Made by a program: the position numbers and the translations under genes. The notes under the pieces were generated by a model that worked only from the letters and a program-made list of their open reading frames with translations, was not told the origin of the DNA and did no database searches. This document shows, in pieces, positions 28,111 through 36,692 of a DNA stretch of 64,000 bases. The stretch comes from an uncultured Flavobacteriaceae bacterium. Lineage in GTDB: Bacteria > Bacteroidota > Bacteroidia > Flavobacteriales > Flavobacteriaceae. The DNA is taken from assembly GCA_947503005.1 (NCBI GenBank), contig CANNCA010000003.1, positions 124,001 to 188,000 on the forward strand. Reading direction: 5' to 3'. Within the stretch, counting starts at the first letter, position 1. Each line of letters opens with the position of its first letter.

Positions 28111-29697
28111 CTACCAAACCCCTTCAATTTCGCTAATCTGAAAATCATTCAAATCAATCGCAGAACTACCGATATTATCAACCGTGAAATCAGTATAGTT
28201 TTCATTTGGAAATAACTGAGCCGTCATCACATACTGCCCTTTGTTGATGAATACTTCGATTGAAGATCGGTCAATCAATATACGAACCTCATACTCCCCT
28301 ATTGGTAAATTCTCCACGGGCATACCTTGATTGTTGGCGAAGTCCTTTTGAAATTTAACTTTTCCGGAATTGGTTCGGTCTAGAAAAAACTGGTCTTCTT
28401 CTATCATGGTGAGACCTACTTCATCATTTAAATCATTGCTCAATTTCAGTTGAAAATTCTTTGAACTGGTTTTGAACTTCACCTCTGCTTGATTCAAACC
28501 ATCGAAAGTAATAACTTCCTTTGCTCCTCCGTTCAAGGTGATATCCTTCTTGTCCTTTCGGTCTATGATCGTCTCAAGATTTTCAACCGGATAAATGAAA
28601 AGCGTATAATCATTCCCAACTTTCTGCAAGGTCAATTTTCTAGGCACCGTCATAGCGCTTCTCCATTTTTCGGTTGGTGTATCTCGTGCATAGGCCCAAT
28701 TACTCATCCACCCAATGAAAATACGATCTTGCTTGGGGTCATTTTCATAGGTATCGCCATAGTAATCTTTCGGTAGCACATTATAGGTTACGCCAGCATA
28801 ATTGTCCGTTCCCCAATCTAGCCATTTGATTTGGGTCTGATCGGTTGTAAATTTTTCACCGTCAAAATCACCTATAAAATATTGGGTGCCACTACCGCCA
28901 TTTGGCGCTCCGGGATTAATACTAATCAACAGCACCCATTTCTCTTCATCACTACCTTCGACTTTTAAGGGAAATAAATCTGGACATTCCCAAACTCCGC
29001 CATGAGCACCTTTGTCTTTTCCGAATTCGCTTAGTTTCGTCCATTTTTTCAAATCCCCTGACCCCCATAATTGTAAATGGTCGCCTGCTACCAAACTCAT
29101 TATCCATTGGTTATTTTCATCATCCCAAAAAACCTTTGGATCGCGAAAATCTTTGATACCATCATTTCCTATCACCGGATTTCCTTCATACTTCACCCAA
29201 GTATCACCATTATCCAAACTGTAAGCAATGCCTTGGGTTTGAAAATCTTTTCTTCCCGCTTTTTCTCCATCCATCAAATGGTAAGTGAATATAGCAACCA
29301 AAGGCGGATTGTCGATAGTTCCAAATCCAGAGGTATTACTGAAATCAACTACGGCACTTCCAGAAAAAATCAATCCATGTTCATCAGGAAAAAGCGCGAT
29401 AGGTTTATGCTCCCAATGCACCAAATCTTTGCTTGTTGCATGGCCCCAATGCATAGGTCCCCAAACAATATCCTCTGGATAATATTGATAGAAAAGATGA
29501 TAAACCCCTTTGTGATAGACCATGCCATTGGGGTCGTTCATCCACTTTTCCTCAGGAGTAAAATGAAATTGCGGTCGGTAAGTTTCGGTATAGTAATCGG
29601 ACATAACGGTTTCGGCAGCAACGGTATTTTCTTTCTTCTTTTCCTGACAGGAAAATAGAAGTAGTACTAATAAAAGGGTGGTGAATGATTTTTGCAT
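28111..29697 (-). CDS. Glycoside hydrolase family 32 lipoprotein (levanase/invertase type)
   Basis: A 528-residue beta-fructosidase, splitting fructose from sucrose, inulin or levan. I start at the ATG at 29697, which directly precedes a lipoprotein signal (Cys17, LFSC); the longer frame has no signal. The three catalytic carboxylates are visible: nucleophile Asp55 in WMNDPNG, transition-state Asp186 in FRDPK and acid/base Glu237 in WECPD. The five-blade propeller is followed by a C-terminal beta-sandwich from about residue 380. No SusC/SusD genes are adjacent. Substrate range cannot be told from this. Confidence 0.93.
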   Translation of the reverse strand: MQKSFTTLLLVLLLFSCQEKKKENTVAAETVMSDYYTETYRPQFHFTPEEKWMNDPNGMVYHKGVYHLFYQYYPEDIVWGPMHWGHATSKDLVHWEHKPIALFPDEHGLIFSGSAVVDFSNTSGFGTIDNPPLVAIFTYHLMDGEKAGRKDFQTQGIAYSLDNGDTWVKYEGNPVIGNDGIKDFRDPKVFWDDENNQWIMSLVAGDHLQLWGSGDLKKWTKLSEFGKDKGAHGGVWECPDLFPLKVEGSDEEKWVLLISINPGAPNGGSGTQYFIGDFDGEKFTTDQTQIKWLDWGTDNYAGVTYNVLPKDYYGDTYENDPKQDRIFIGWMSNWAYARDTPTEKWRSAMTVPRKLTLQKVGNDYTLFIYPVENLETIIDRKDKKDITLNGGAKEVITFDGLNQAEVKFKTSSKNFQLKLSNDLNDEVGLTMIEEDQFFLDRTNSGKVKFQKDFANNQGMPVENLPIGEYEVRILIDRSSIEVFINKGQYVMTAQLFPNENYTDFTVDNIGSSAIDLNDFQISEIEGVW

Positions 29698-29755
29698 GTG
29701 TATTATTTTTAAAATTTTGCGATTGCCCAGCGTTAAGAGGACACCTCTAAAATAG

Positions 29756-29763
29756 TATCTTTG
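29756..29763 (+). promoter_or_regulatory. Candidate -7 element for the rhodanese gene
   Basis: TATCTTTG matches TAnnTTTG and lies 21 bases before the ATG at 29785. The -33 half is weak. Confidence 0.4.
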
Positions 29764-29784
29764 CACGTATCATTTAAATATAAT

Positions 29785-30291
29785 ATGAGATTTCTTTTTA
29801 CAGTAGTGGTGGTAATAATAGTTGTGTTTTCGGCTTCCGGTCAAAAGAAGTTGGAACGTACCTTAAAACAATTGAATTCAGGTAGTGTACCGTACATCTA
29901 CGTGAACGAGCTTGAATCCGCTCAGAACCAGATTATCTTGGATACTCGAAAAAGAGAAGAATATGAAGTGAGTCATCTCAAAGATGCCATTTGGGTCGGT
30001 TATAAGGACTTTCAAAAAGACTCTGTAATCAATAAAATCACTGACAAAAATAGACCCATCGTTGTGTACTGTTCCATTGGTGTGCGTTCTGAAGATATTG
30101 GCGAAAAACTTCAAAAAGCCGGTTTCACCCACGTCCAAAATTTGTATGGCGGAATTTTTGAATGGAAAAATCAAGGAAATTCCGTTTACACAAACAACAG
30201 AGAAACCGATAGCGTACACACCTTCAACAAACAATGGGGGAAACTTTTGAATGCCGGTGTCAAAGTTTATGATACCAAAAAGGACAATTAA
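29785..30291 (+). CDS. Exported single-domain rhodanese-like protein
   Basis: A 168-residue sulfurtransferase-like protein. The ATG at 29785 starts a signal peptide ending SASG-Q near residue 20, so the domain is periplasmic. The rhodanese core has ILDTRKREEYEVSHLKDA at 51-68 and the active-site Cys96 in YCSIGVRSE, which could carry a persulfide (or bind arsenate or thiol oxyanions). It is 41 bases before the first arsenosugar gene and on the same strand, so a link to arsenic or sulfur chemistry is possible, but is inference only. Confidence 0.85.
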   Translation: MRFLFTVVVVIIVVFSASGQKKLERTLKQLNSGSVPYIYVNELESAQNQIILDTRKREEYEVSHLKDAIWVGYKDFQKDSVINKITDKNRPIVVYCSIGVRSEDIGEKLQKAGFTHVQNLYGGIFEWKNQGNSVYTNNRETDSVHTFNKQWGKLLNAGVKVYDTKKDN

Positions 30292-30332
30292 CCCTTACTT
30301 ACCATCTGCTCCACTATAAAGAATGCCATTGC

Positions 30333-31004
30333 ATGAGTATTATTCTCCCAAAACAAAAACAGAAAGTGCAAGCTAGCGTACATTATCACCAAGTAAACTC
30401 TAAGAATTTGTTGCTGATATTTACCAGAAACCCAGAAATTGGTAAGTGTAAGACCCGATTGGCGGCAACAGTAGGGGACAAAACCGCACTCGAAATCTAT
30501 AAGTTTCTTTTGCGACATACCGCTACGCTGACCAAAGACGTCAACGCAGCAAAGCAGGTATGGTACTCCGATGAGATTTGGGAAGACGATATTTGGGAAA
30601 ATAGCATTTTTGATAAAAAATTACAGGAAGGGGCTGACTTGGGCATGCGTATGGCCCATGCTTTTCAAGAAGGGTTTGCAGCTGGTTTTGAGCGCATTAT
30701 CGTTATCGGAAGTGATATGTTTGACCTGTCCGTGGAGGAAGTTGACCATGCGTTTACCCTATTGGAAAGCAAAGAGTTTGTAATTGGTCCAGCGGAGGAC
30801 GGAGGTTATTACCTACTTGGAATGAACATCTTTACAGAAGCTGTTTTCAGTAATAAATCGTGGGGCACAGAAACAGTTTTACGAGATACTTTGAATGATT
30901 TGAAAGACAAAAATATACACCTGTTGGAAACTCGAAATGATGTGGATATTTATGAGGATATTAAAGACATTGAAGTTTTCCAACCTTATTTAAAAAATGT
31001 ATGA
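30333..31004 (+). CDS. TIGR04282-type glycosyltransferase (rSAM/selenodomain-associated transferase 1)
   Basis: A 223-residue transferase of the GT-A-like family that NCBI names TIGR04282, arsenosugar biosynthesis glycosyltransferase. Visible motifs are LLIFTRNPEIGKCKTRLA near residue 26 (nucleotide site), IIVIGSDMFDL near 128 and GPAEDGGYYLLGMN near 153. It overlaps the nucleoside phosphorylase gene by 4 bases (ATGA), so both are coupled. With ArsM and the second transferase downstream, it is expected to attach an aglycone sugar or alcohol to an arsenic-containing ribose. Confidence 0.88.
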   Translation: MSIILPKQKQKVQASVHYHQVNSKNLLLIFTRNPEIGKCKTRLAATVGDKTALEIYKFLLRHTATLTKDVNAAKQVWYSDEIWEDDIWENSIFDKKLQEGADLGMRMAHAFQEGFAAGFERIIVIGSDMFDLSVEEVDHAFTLLESKEFVIGPAEDGGYYLLGMNIFTEAVFSNKSWGTETVLRDTLNDLKDKNIHLLETRNDVDIYEDIKDIEVFQPYLKNV

Positions 31005-31822
31005 GATTAACCGAAAAACAACTTCAAGAATCAACTGAATACCTCAAAAGCAAAGGATTTGATGCTCCAGAAATTGGAATAGTTTTGGGAACCGGCTTAG
31101 GTAAGTTGGCAGATGAAATCGAAAGCCCGATCGAAGCACATTATAATCACATTCCCTTCTTTCCTTTGGCCACTGTCGAGTTCCATTCTGGCAAGCTGAT
31201 ATATGGCAATTTTGAAGGAAAGAAAGTAGTGGTTATGCAAGGTCGTTTCCATCTTTATGAAGGCTATGATCTGATGGATGTTACCTACCCCATCAGGGTA
31301 ATGCACAGACTTGGCATTAAAAAACTATTCATTTCAAACGCGTCTGGTGCCATTAATCTCGAATTTAAAAAAGGCGATATGATGCTTATCGAAGATCACA
31401 TCAACCTGCAAGGCAGTTCTCCATTGGCCTTTAAAAATGTTGCTCAATTTGGCGACCGCTTTGTCGACATGCTCGAACCTTACGATTTGGGCATGCGTAG
31501 CGAACTGATTAAAATTGCGAAAAAGGAAGGTATTACACTTCAAAGAGGGGTTTACGCCTCTGTCGTTGGTCCACAACTGGAAACTAAAGCAGAATACCGA
31601 ATGTTAAGAACTATTGGCGCCGATGCCGTAGGAATGAGTACCGTACCAGAAGTAATTGTTGCCAATCATTTACGACTACCCATTGTAGCCGTTTCGGTTT
31701 TAACCGATGAGTGTGACCCTGATAATTTACAAGCTGTTGATATTCAAGATATTATTGGAATAGCGGAACGAACAGAACCAAAAATGGTAAAGCTGTTTAG
31801 AGAATTGATAAAAGTAATTTAA
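31001..31822 (+). CDS. Purine-nucleoside phosphorylase
   Basis: A 273-residue trimeric-type purine nucleoside phosphorylase, which splits inosine or guanosine with phosphate. Motifs: GIVLGTGLGKLA near residue 25 (phosphate loop), MQGRFHLYEGYD near 78, FISNASGAIN near 109 and VVGPQLETKAEYR near 188 (purine site). Its place inside an arsenosugar locus suggests it removes adenine from a 5'-dimethylarsinoyl-adenosine intermediate, but general purine salvage is equally possible. The start overlaps the previous stop. Confidence 0.93.
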   Translation: MRLTEKQLQESTEYLKSKGFDAPEIGIVLGTGLGKLADEIESPIEAHYNHIPFFPLATVEFHSGKLIYGNFEGKKVVVMQGRFHLYEGYDLMDVTYPIRVMHRLGIKKLFISNASGAINLEFKKGDMMLIEDHINLQGSSPLAFKNVAQFGDRFVDMLEPYDLGMRSELIKIAKKEGITLQRGVYASVVGPQLETKAEYRMLRTIGADAVGMSTVPEVIVANHLRLPIVAVSVLTDECDPDNLQAVDIQDIIGIAERTEPKMVKLFRELIKVI

Positions 31823-31912
31823 TTAAAAAAATCAAGTTGGAAGCATGCTGCAAAATAGATTCAAACTTTGCGCTCCGCACTTTCGACCATTCGAAAACAA
31901 TAAAATAAAACA

Positions 31913-32878
31913 ATGAGTTACTTAGAAGCAACTAACGATTTATACAAAGAGGCCGCCTTGACCCCTGATGTGGGACTTTGTTGTACGACCAATCCTATTT
32001 GGCAATTTCCGGGCTTGTCAATTCCCAAAATAATGCAAGAAATGAACTATGGTTGCGGAAGTACCGTATCCGCTCAAGACCTTATCAAAAACCCAAAAGT
32101 TTTATATGTAGGTGTGGGTGGAGGAATGGAATTATTGCAATTCTCGTATTTCTCAAGACAAAAAGGAGGTGTGACCGGTGTCGATGTAGTAGATGAAATG
32201 TTAGAGGCTTCCAGGCAAAATTTCAAGATTGCAGAAATAGAGAACGATTGGTTCAAAAGCGAATTTGTCAATCTAGTTAAAGGTGATGCATTGAACCTTC
32301 CTGTAGAGGATGAAAGCATAGATGTAGCGGCCCAAAACTGCCTTTTCAATATTTTTAAAATGGAGGATTTGAAAAAAGCAGTTGCCGAAATGTATCGTGT
32401 TTTGAAGCCCCATGGCCGTTTGGTGATGAGCGATCCTACCTGTGAACAACCCATGAACGACACGCTTAGAAATGACGATCGTTTGCGAGCATTGTGTTTA
32501 AGCGGAAGTATTCCAATAAAAGACTATGTGAAGATATTGACAGACGCTGGTTTCGGCACCATCGAAATAAGAGCTAGAAAATCATATCGTGTGTTATCTC
32601 CAAATCACTATCCTACGGATGAACTCATATTTATCGAATCCATAGAAATTGCAGCCATCAAGGACCCAATGCCAGAAGATGGCCCCTGCATGTTTACTGG
32701 AAAAACCGCGATTTATTACGGAGATGAGGAATATTTCGATGACAAGAATGGGCACGTATTGATGCCAAACCAACCGCTGGCTGTATGTGATAAAACTGCT
32801 GCCGCTTTAAGCAAGGCTAGTGATGACATACATATCAGTGAGAGTACATGGCACTACAATGGGGGAGGATGTTGCTAA
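31913..32878 (+). CDS. arsM: Arsenite S-adenosylmethionine methyltransferase, arsenosugar type
   Basis: A 321-residue class I methyltransferase that methylates trivalent arsenic. The SAM loop is VGVGGGMELLQ at residues 66-76, followed by acid VTGVDVV. Cysteines sit at 23 and 24 (LCCTTNP), 48 (YGCGS), 177 (DPTCEQP) and 195, and a terminal GGGCC (320-321) matches the arsenosugar ArsM subfamily. These bind arsenite between protein thiols. The gene is followed after 10 bases by TIGR04283. The gap before it (90 bases) is too small to hold arsS, which usually occurs in such clusters. Confidence 0.88.
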   Translation: MSYLEATNDLYKEAALTPDVGLCCTTNPIWQFPGLSIPKIMQEMNYGCGSTVSAQDLIKNPKVLYVGVGGGMELLQFSYFSRQKGGVTGVDVVDEMLEASRQNFKIAEIENDWFKSEFVNLVKGDALNLPVEDESIDVAAQNCLFNIFKMEDLKKAVAEMYRVLKPHGRLVMSDPTCEQPMNDTLRNDDRLRALCLSGSIPIKDYVKILTDAGFGTIEIRARKSYRVLSPNHYPTDELIFIESIEIAAIKDPMPEDGPCMFTGKTAIYYGDEEYFDDKNGHVLMPNQPLAVCDKTAAALSKASDDIHISESTWHYNGGGCC

Positions 32879-32888
32879 AATGAATTGA

Positions 32889-33593
32889 ATGAAGGTCCAA
32901 AACCCGCAAATTAGCATTATCATACCCGTTTTAAACGAGGAAAAGTGTATTGAACGTGTAATACGATTTCTTAAGCGAAACAGTGACCGTAAAAACATCA
33001 AAGAAATTTTGGTGATTGATGGGGGCAGCTCAGACAGTACCGTTGAAATTGCTTCAGGGTTGGGCGTACACACCGTTCAAGCCCCAAAGGGAAGGGCGAA
33101 ACAGCTGAATATTGGGGCAAAAATAGCTCAAGGTGAAATTCTATACTTTTTACATGTTGATACACTTCCTCCAAAAGACTTCGATGCTTCGATTTTGAGT
33201 GCCATACATACCGATGATGCCGCTGGTTGTTTTAGAATGAAATTTGACAGTCAGAGTAAATTTCTAGCATTTTTTGCTTGGTTCACCAAATTGAACTTCA
33301 AAGTTTGTCGCGGTGGGGATCAATCACTTTTTATTACCAAAACATTGTTTGAAAAAGCAGGAGGTTTTAATGAAAACTATACTGTTTACGAGGATATTGA
33401 ATTTACCGATAGACTTTATAATTTTGTTGATTTCAAAATCTTGCCCAGACATGTGATTACCTCTGCGAGAAGATATGAAGAAAGAGGCAAAGTAGCATTA
33501 CAGTACCACTTTGGAATGATTCATTTAAAAAATTATCTTGGAGCGGGGCCTGAAGAATTATATGAATACTACAAACGAAAAATAGCGATTTAA
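32889..33593 (+). CDS. TIGR04283-type glycosyltransferase (rSAM/selenodomain-associated transferase 2)
   Basis: A 234-residue GT2-family enzyme. Motifs: ISIIIPVLNEE near residue 9, VIDGGSSDST near 44 and FLHVDT near 87 (metal DxD-like), with CRGGDQSLF near 141. These define the TIGR04283 family, which is found with TIGR04282 and ArsM in arsenosugar loci. It ends with TAA overlapping the stop codon of the convergent amidase gene by four bases, so there is no spacer for a classical terminator. Confidence 0.87.
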   Translation: MKVQNPQISIIIPVLNEEKCIERVIRFLKRNSDRKNIKEILVIDGGSSDSTVEIASGLGVHTVQAPKGRAKQLNIGAKIAQGEILYFLHVDTLPPKDFDASILSAIHTDDAAGCFRMKFDSQSKFLAFFAWFTKLNFKVCRGGDQSLFITKTLFEKAGGFNENYTVYEDIEFTDRLYNFVDFKILPRHVITSARRYEERGKVALQYHFGMIHLKNYLGAGPEELYEYYKRKIAI

Positions 33594-34657
33594 CGAATCG
33601 GTCCGATTTCACCACCTTCAAAGTCTAGCAGTACACCTTCTGCAATCCATTTGGCAAGTGCTTGGCGATTATCAGGAACTAAAATACGTTTTTGATCCTT
33701 TTTATTTCTGATATTTCCGATTTCGATAAAGGTCATGGCGGGGTGGGTTTTTTTTACCAAGTACAACGAGGTGCGATCTTCAAAAGTACCCGTATAGGTG
33801 CGATTCGGTTGGTATTTTTTATATTTTTTCTGGAAGGTTTTGTGAATACTTTCCGCAAGCTTTTTACCGTTTTTACTTTTCTCATGATGATAGAAAAATA
33901 CATCAATGTTTTGCCCCTTGCTTCTACTATCAACATGAGTTACAATCAACCGCTGAAATTGACCCCGATGCTTTCGGTGTAACTTGTTTATTATTTCCAC
34001 ACGCTGCCTCAATCGCGCCACTTGATTTAGGGGAATCACTTTATCTCCATATGCTACCTCATCATGATCAATTTCAAGGATACGTTCGTCGCGAATACCA
34101 TCATTTAAATCACGAATAATAATATAAACCGTGGCGCCATGTGCCAATAATTCTTTTGCCAAGCGAAGGGTAATATCATAGGCATATTCATCTTCAGCCA
34201 AAGATTTTCCCGCATACACGGCCATTGCCCCAGGGTCAGGACCTCCATGACCGGATACCAGATAATATACCGCATTTTTCAATTGTTCGCTTTTGGGGAT
34301 TACCGCAGCATGCTTGTTACCGAAAATCTCATAGTCTTTACCAACTAATTTTTTGATTTCAGTGGTTTGTTTTTGAATGGAATCTACTACGGGAATTGTA
34401 TCCAAATTAAAAGGAGGAATTCTGTACGCTCGACCGGCATACAAGTGTACACTATCTCTCAGGTTTTCCATGTTCATGGCGATGAAATCATCATAATGGT
34501 CATACGGATTGACCCCTTGCTTGCGAAGTAAAGAAAGAATTCCGTCTCCCTTTTCCGCAGTGACCGTGGAGAATGAATCTTGGGCCACTATGTTCATACA
34601 CATAGCGAACAGTCCGAAAAAACAAAGAACCTGCTTATAAAATGGCGTTAATGTCAT
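33590..34657 (-). CDS. N-acetylmuramoyl-L-alanine amidase (Amidase_3 type)
   Basis: A zinc amidase that cuts the bond between MurNAc and the peptide in peptidoglycan. I prefer the ATG at 34657 (MTLTPFYKQ), because it puts a signal peptide directly at the N-terminus ending VAQ; the longer frame adds ten residues. The N-terminal region is LysM-like (AEKGDGILSLLRK). Zinc ligands fit: His in SGHGGPDPGA, Glu in AEDEYA, His in VTHVDSR; catalytic Glu in FIEIGN. About 355 residues, ordinary for the family. Confidence 0.88.
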   Translation of the reverse strand: MTLTPFYKQVLCFFGLFAMCMNIVAQDSFSTVTAEKGDGILSLLRKQGVNPYDHYDDFIAMNMENLRDSVHLYAGRAYRIPPFNLDTIPVVDSIQKQTTEIKKLVGKDYEIFGNKHAAVIPKSEQLKNAVYYLVSGHGGPDPGAMAVYAGKSLAEDEYAYDITLRLAKELLAHGATVYIIIRDLNDGIRDERILEIDHDEVAYGDKVIPLNQVARLRQRVEIINKLHRKHRGQFQRLIVTHVDSRSKGQNIDVFFYHHEKSKNGKKLAESIHKTFQKKYKKYQPNRTYTGTFEDRTSLYLVKKTHPAMTFIEIGNIRNKKDQKRILVPDNRQALAKWIAEGVLLDFEGGEIGPIR

Positions 34658-34687
34658 CAAGAAATTTTTGTAAAAGGCAAACTCCAA

Positions 34688-35335
34688 AAACAGTGCCTAA
34701 AAGTAATTCTGCGGCTACAAAATTAATTAACAAGGTTGAATCAGCATAGAAGGTTTGAAAAAATAGTTAACGATTTATTCAACAATACCAAAGAAATTGT
34801 TTCGAAGCGGTTGGATTACTCCCTTTTGTTCCGTTGCAATCTGCACGCTATTCAAATCAGTCAGTTTGCACTATAATTTCCCAAAAAATGTCTTCGAAGA
34901 TGAAATTATAGTATGCAGAAACTGTGCGTTTCATCGAAATTTAGACCTCACTTACAGACCACTAAGTTGGTATACTAATAAACTACCTTTCGTATAGAAG
35001 CGCTGTCCAAATGAACAATAATCCGCTTACAGCCTATGTTATGGGAAGTCTTTCGCATCAAGACCATTAGTTTGTCCCCTAAATACAGCTTTTAAGTCAT
35101 TGAAACCTTCTCTACAGAGCTCCTATAAACCGACTTGAAGGTCTGACAATAAATAGGCCATTTTTATATTTATTATTTCTCTTTATGAGTCTTATTGCCT
35201 CCGGTTTTCTGTACCAAATACGTCATGCAGATAGTTTTAAATGTGTGTTTCATCTTACTTAGGAGAGATGCGAAAATTGCATACGGTTCGAGTTTAATAT
35301 GGAAATAGAATAGTTAATAAAGGAATTACTGAAAC
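34688..35335. other. Spacer of about 0.65 kb without a recognisable gene
   Basis: No credible gene is present on either strand: the longest frame (34797-34997) starts with TTG and has no recognisable domain. The stretch is not simple or low-complexity. It holds the stem-loop listed at 34866-34934. A string near 35265 (ATGCGAAAATTGCAT followed by ACGGTTCGAG) faintly recalls a group II intron domain V, but the loop is wrong for that, so I do not call it. It may be a decayed mobile element or gene. Confidence 0.5.
34866..34934. other. Structured stem-loop with alternative pairings
   Basis: CTATAATTTC (34870-34879) and GAAATTATAG (34901-34910) form a perfect 10-bp stem. TGCA on each side extends it past a 2-base bulge. 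Inside the loop is the palindrome TCTTCGAAGA (34890-34899). GATGAAA (34898-34904) can also pair with TTTCATC (34928-34934), which excludes the first stem. GAAAC/GTTTC (34917-34931) is a third option. Orientation and function are unknown. Confidence 0.45.
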
Positions 35336-36598
35336 CTAAAAATACTGTCCAATTCCGAAGACAAGTCCCCTTGAAGCATCTTTGGTTATACCGTAACCAT
35401 AGTCAATGCGAAAGATGGCATTGAATATTTTTTTATGCATAAAACGGAGTCCGACACCGGGATAGATGCGAATGTTCTGGCTATCGGCAAAATCACCAAA
35501 ACCTCCTCCAGGGTTTCTCCACGAACCACCATCGATAAAAATATTACTCTGTAGTACGAACCAATTTTTATCGATTAATGTATGGCGATATTCAGTATTG
35601 AAGACGATAGCTCCAGTTCCTCGATCTATAGTATTTCCTACACCGCGAATATTTAAATTGTTATCAACGGTAAATGGCGCAAAAGGAGTATCGACATTGC
35701 TTGCAAGTCCTAATCGCAAACGACTTGCCCAATTGCCTCTTTCGCCAATCCTGGCGAAATAAGCAAAATCATTAAACCCGATTAAAAACTCGGGAAGCGC
35801 TGTATCGGTACTTCCTACGTACTGAAAATTCAACGTACTGCGAAAACCCGCTAAATATTGGTAGAAGTATGAAATATCGTCATAATTGTAAATCAGTTTT
35901 ATCAAGTGCTTATCGACCTTCAACATTTGAGGCACATTCGGGTTTGTAGCACCTTCCAAGTACTCATAGTCTTCTGTAAATAAACTAAAGCCCAATTCAA
36001 CGCGATTTTGAAAGTTGATCTCATAAAGACCTAGAAGTTCAAACCCTTCGTTATTGTATTTATAATCAGCAGTGGTATTATCAAAGAAAACAGGTTCTAA
36101 AGTCGTAAAATTCTGATAGACAAAGGCCAGCCCTAACTTGTTCGTGAAGAGAAAGGGCGCCCGAATGCTAGCCCCGTAAGAATCGAAAACATCGTGTTGA
36201 TAAAAACCTCCCAACGTTATATTTCTTCCTAACAGATTGAATTCTTGCAACCCGATTCGAAACGCAAAATCATCATTACTTGAGCTAAATAAATTGGCGA
36301 AGGGAATCAAGGTGAAATTTTCTTCAATATGGTAAAAGACATTATGATTTCCACCGGCCGTGGAAAAAACCTGAAAATAGGCATGCGAAATGGACGGCAA
36401 TCGTTTCAATCGCTCCATATCTTCTTCCATGACAACCGAATCCAAAACCGAACCTGATTCTACTTGAATCAGTTTCTTTAAGAATTGAACCTTAGTCCTT
36501 TTCGTGCCATTTATCTTAATATCCGTAACCAGATTTTCTTGGGCATAACCCAAAATCGCAGTCAAAAGGAATATAAAGGTTAAGAAAGGGCGAATCAT
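35336..36598 (-). CDS. BamA/TamA-like outer membrane barrel (surface antigen D15 family)
   Basis: A 420-residue protein with a signal peptide (cut near residue 19, GYA), one N-terminal POTRA-like segment (about 21-95, including TDIKINGTKRTK and VESGSVLDS) and a 16-strand-type barrel. The C-terminal block RFMHKKIFNAIFRIDYG and final aromatic residue fit the Omp85 superfamily. It is far shorter than BamA, which has five POTRA units, so it is a short accessory homologue of unknown role. No partner gene is adjacent; upstream is the GH113 group, also on the minus strand. Confidence 0.8.
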   Translation of the reverse strand: MIRPFLTFIFLLTAILGYAQENLVTDIKINGTKRTKVQFLKKLIQVESGSVLDSVVMEEDMERLKRLPSISHAYFQVFSTAGGNHNVFYHIEENFTLIPFANLFSSSNDDFAFRIGLQEFNLLGRNITLGGFYQHDVFDSYGASIRAPFLFTNKLGLAFVYQNFTTLEPVFFDNTTADYKYNNEGFELLGLYEINFQNRVELGFSLFTEDYEYLEGATNPNVPQMLKVDKHLIKLIYNYDDISYFYQYLAGFRSTLNFQYVGSTDTALPEFLIGFNDFAYFARIGERGNWASRLRLGLASNVDTPFAPFTVDNNLNIRGVGNTIDRGTGAIVFNTEYRHTLIDKNWFVLQSNIFIDGGSWRNPGGGFGDFADSQNIRIYPGVGLRFMHKKIFNAIFRIDYGYGITKDASRGLVFGIGQYF

Positions 36599-36692
36599 GA
36601 AATTCTTGAAGTGTTAAAGACCAAAGATACTCTTTAGGTGTAACAAAGAAATCACGGCGATGATGAAATTGCGCAGGCTGAAAATTGATTCC

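Noticed and set aside
30310-33600. A radical SAM gene (arsS) within the arsenic cluster
   Set aside because: I looked in all frames for the CxxxCxxC motif in a protein of suitable size and found none.
34797-34997. 66-codon TTG-start frame in the 0.65 kb spacer
   Set aside because: No signal or domain, and it contains the stem-loop; treated as non-coding.
35262-35290. Possible group II intron domain V (ATGCGAAAATTGCAT then ACGGTTCGAG)
   Set aside because: The hairpin loop is not the expected GAAA tetraloop and no reverse transcriptase or other intron domains are present.
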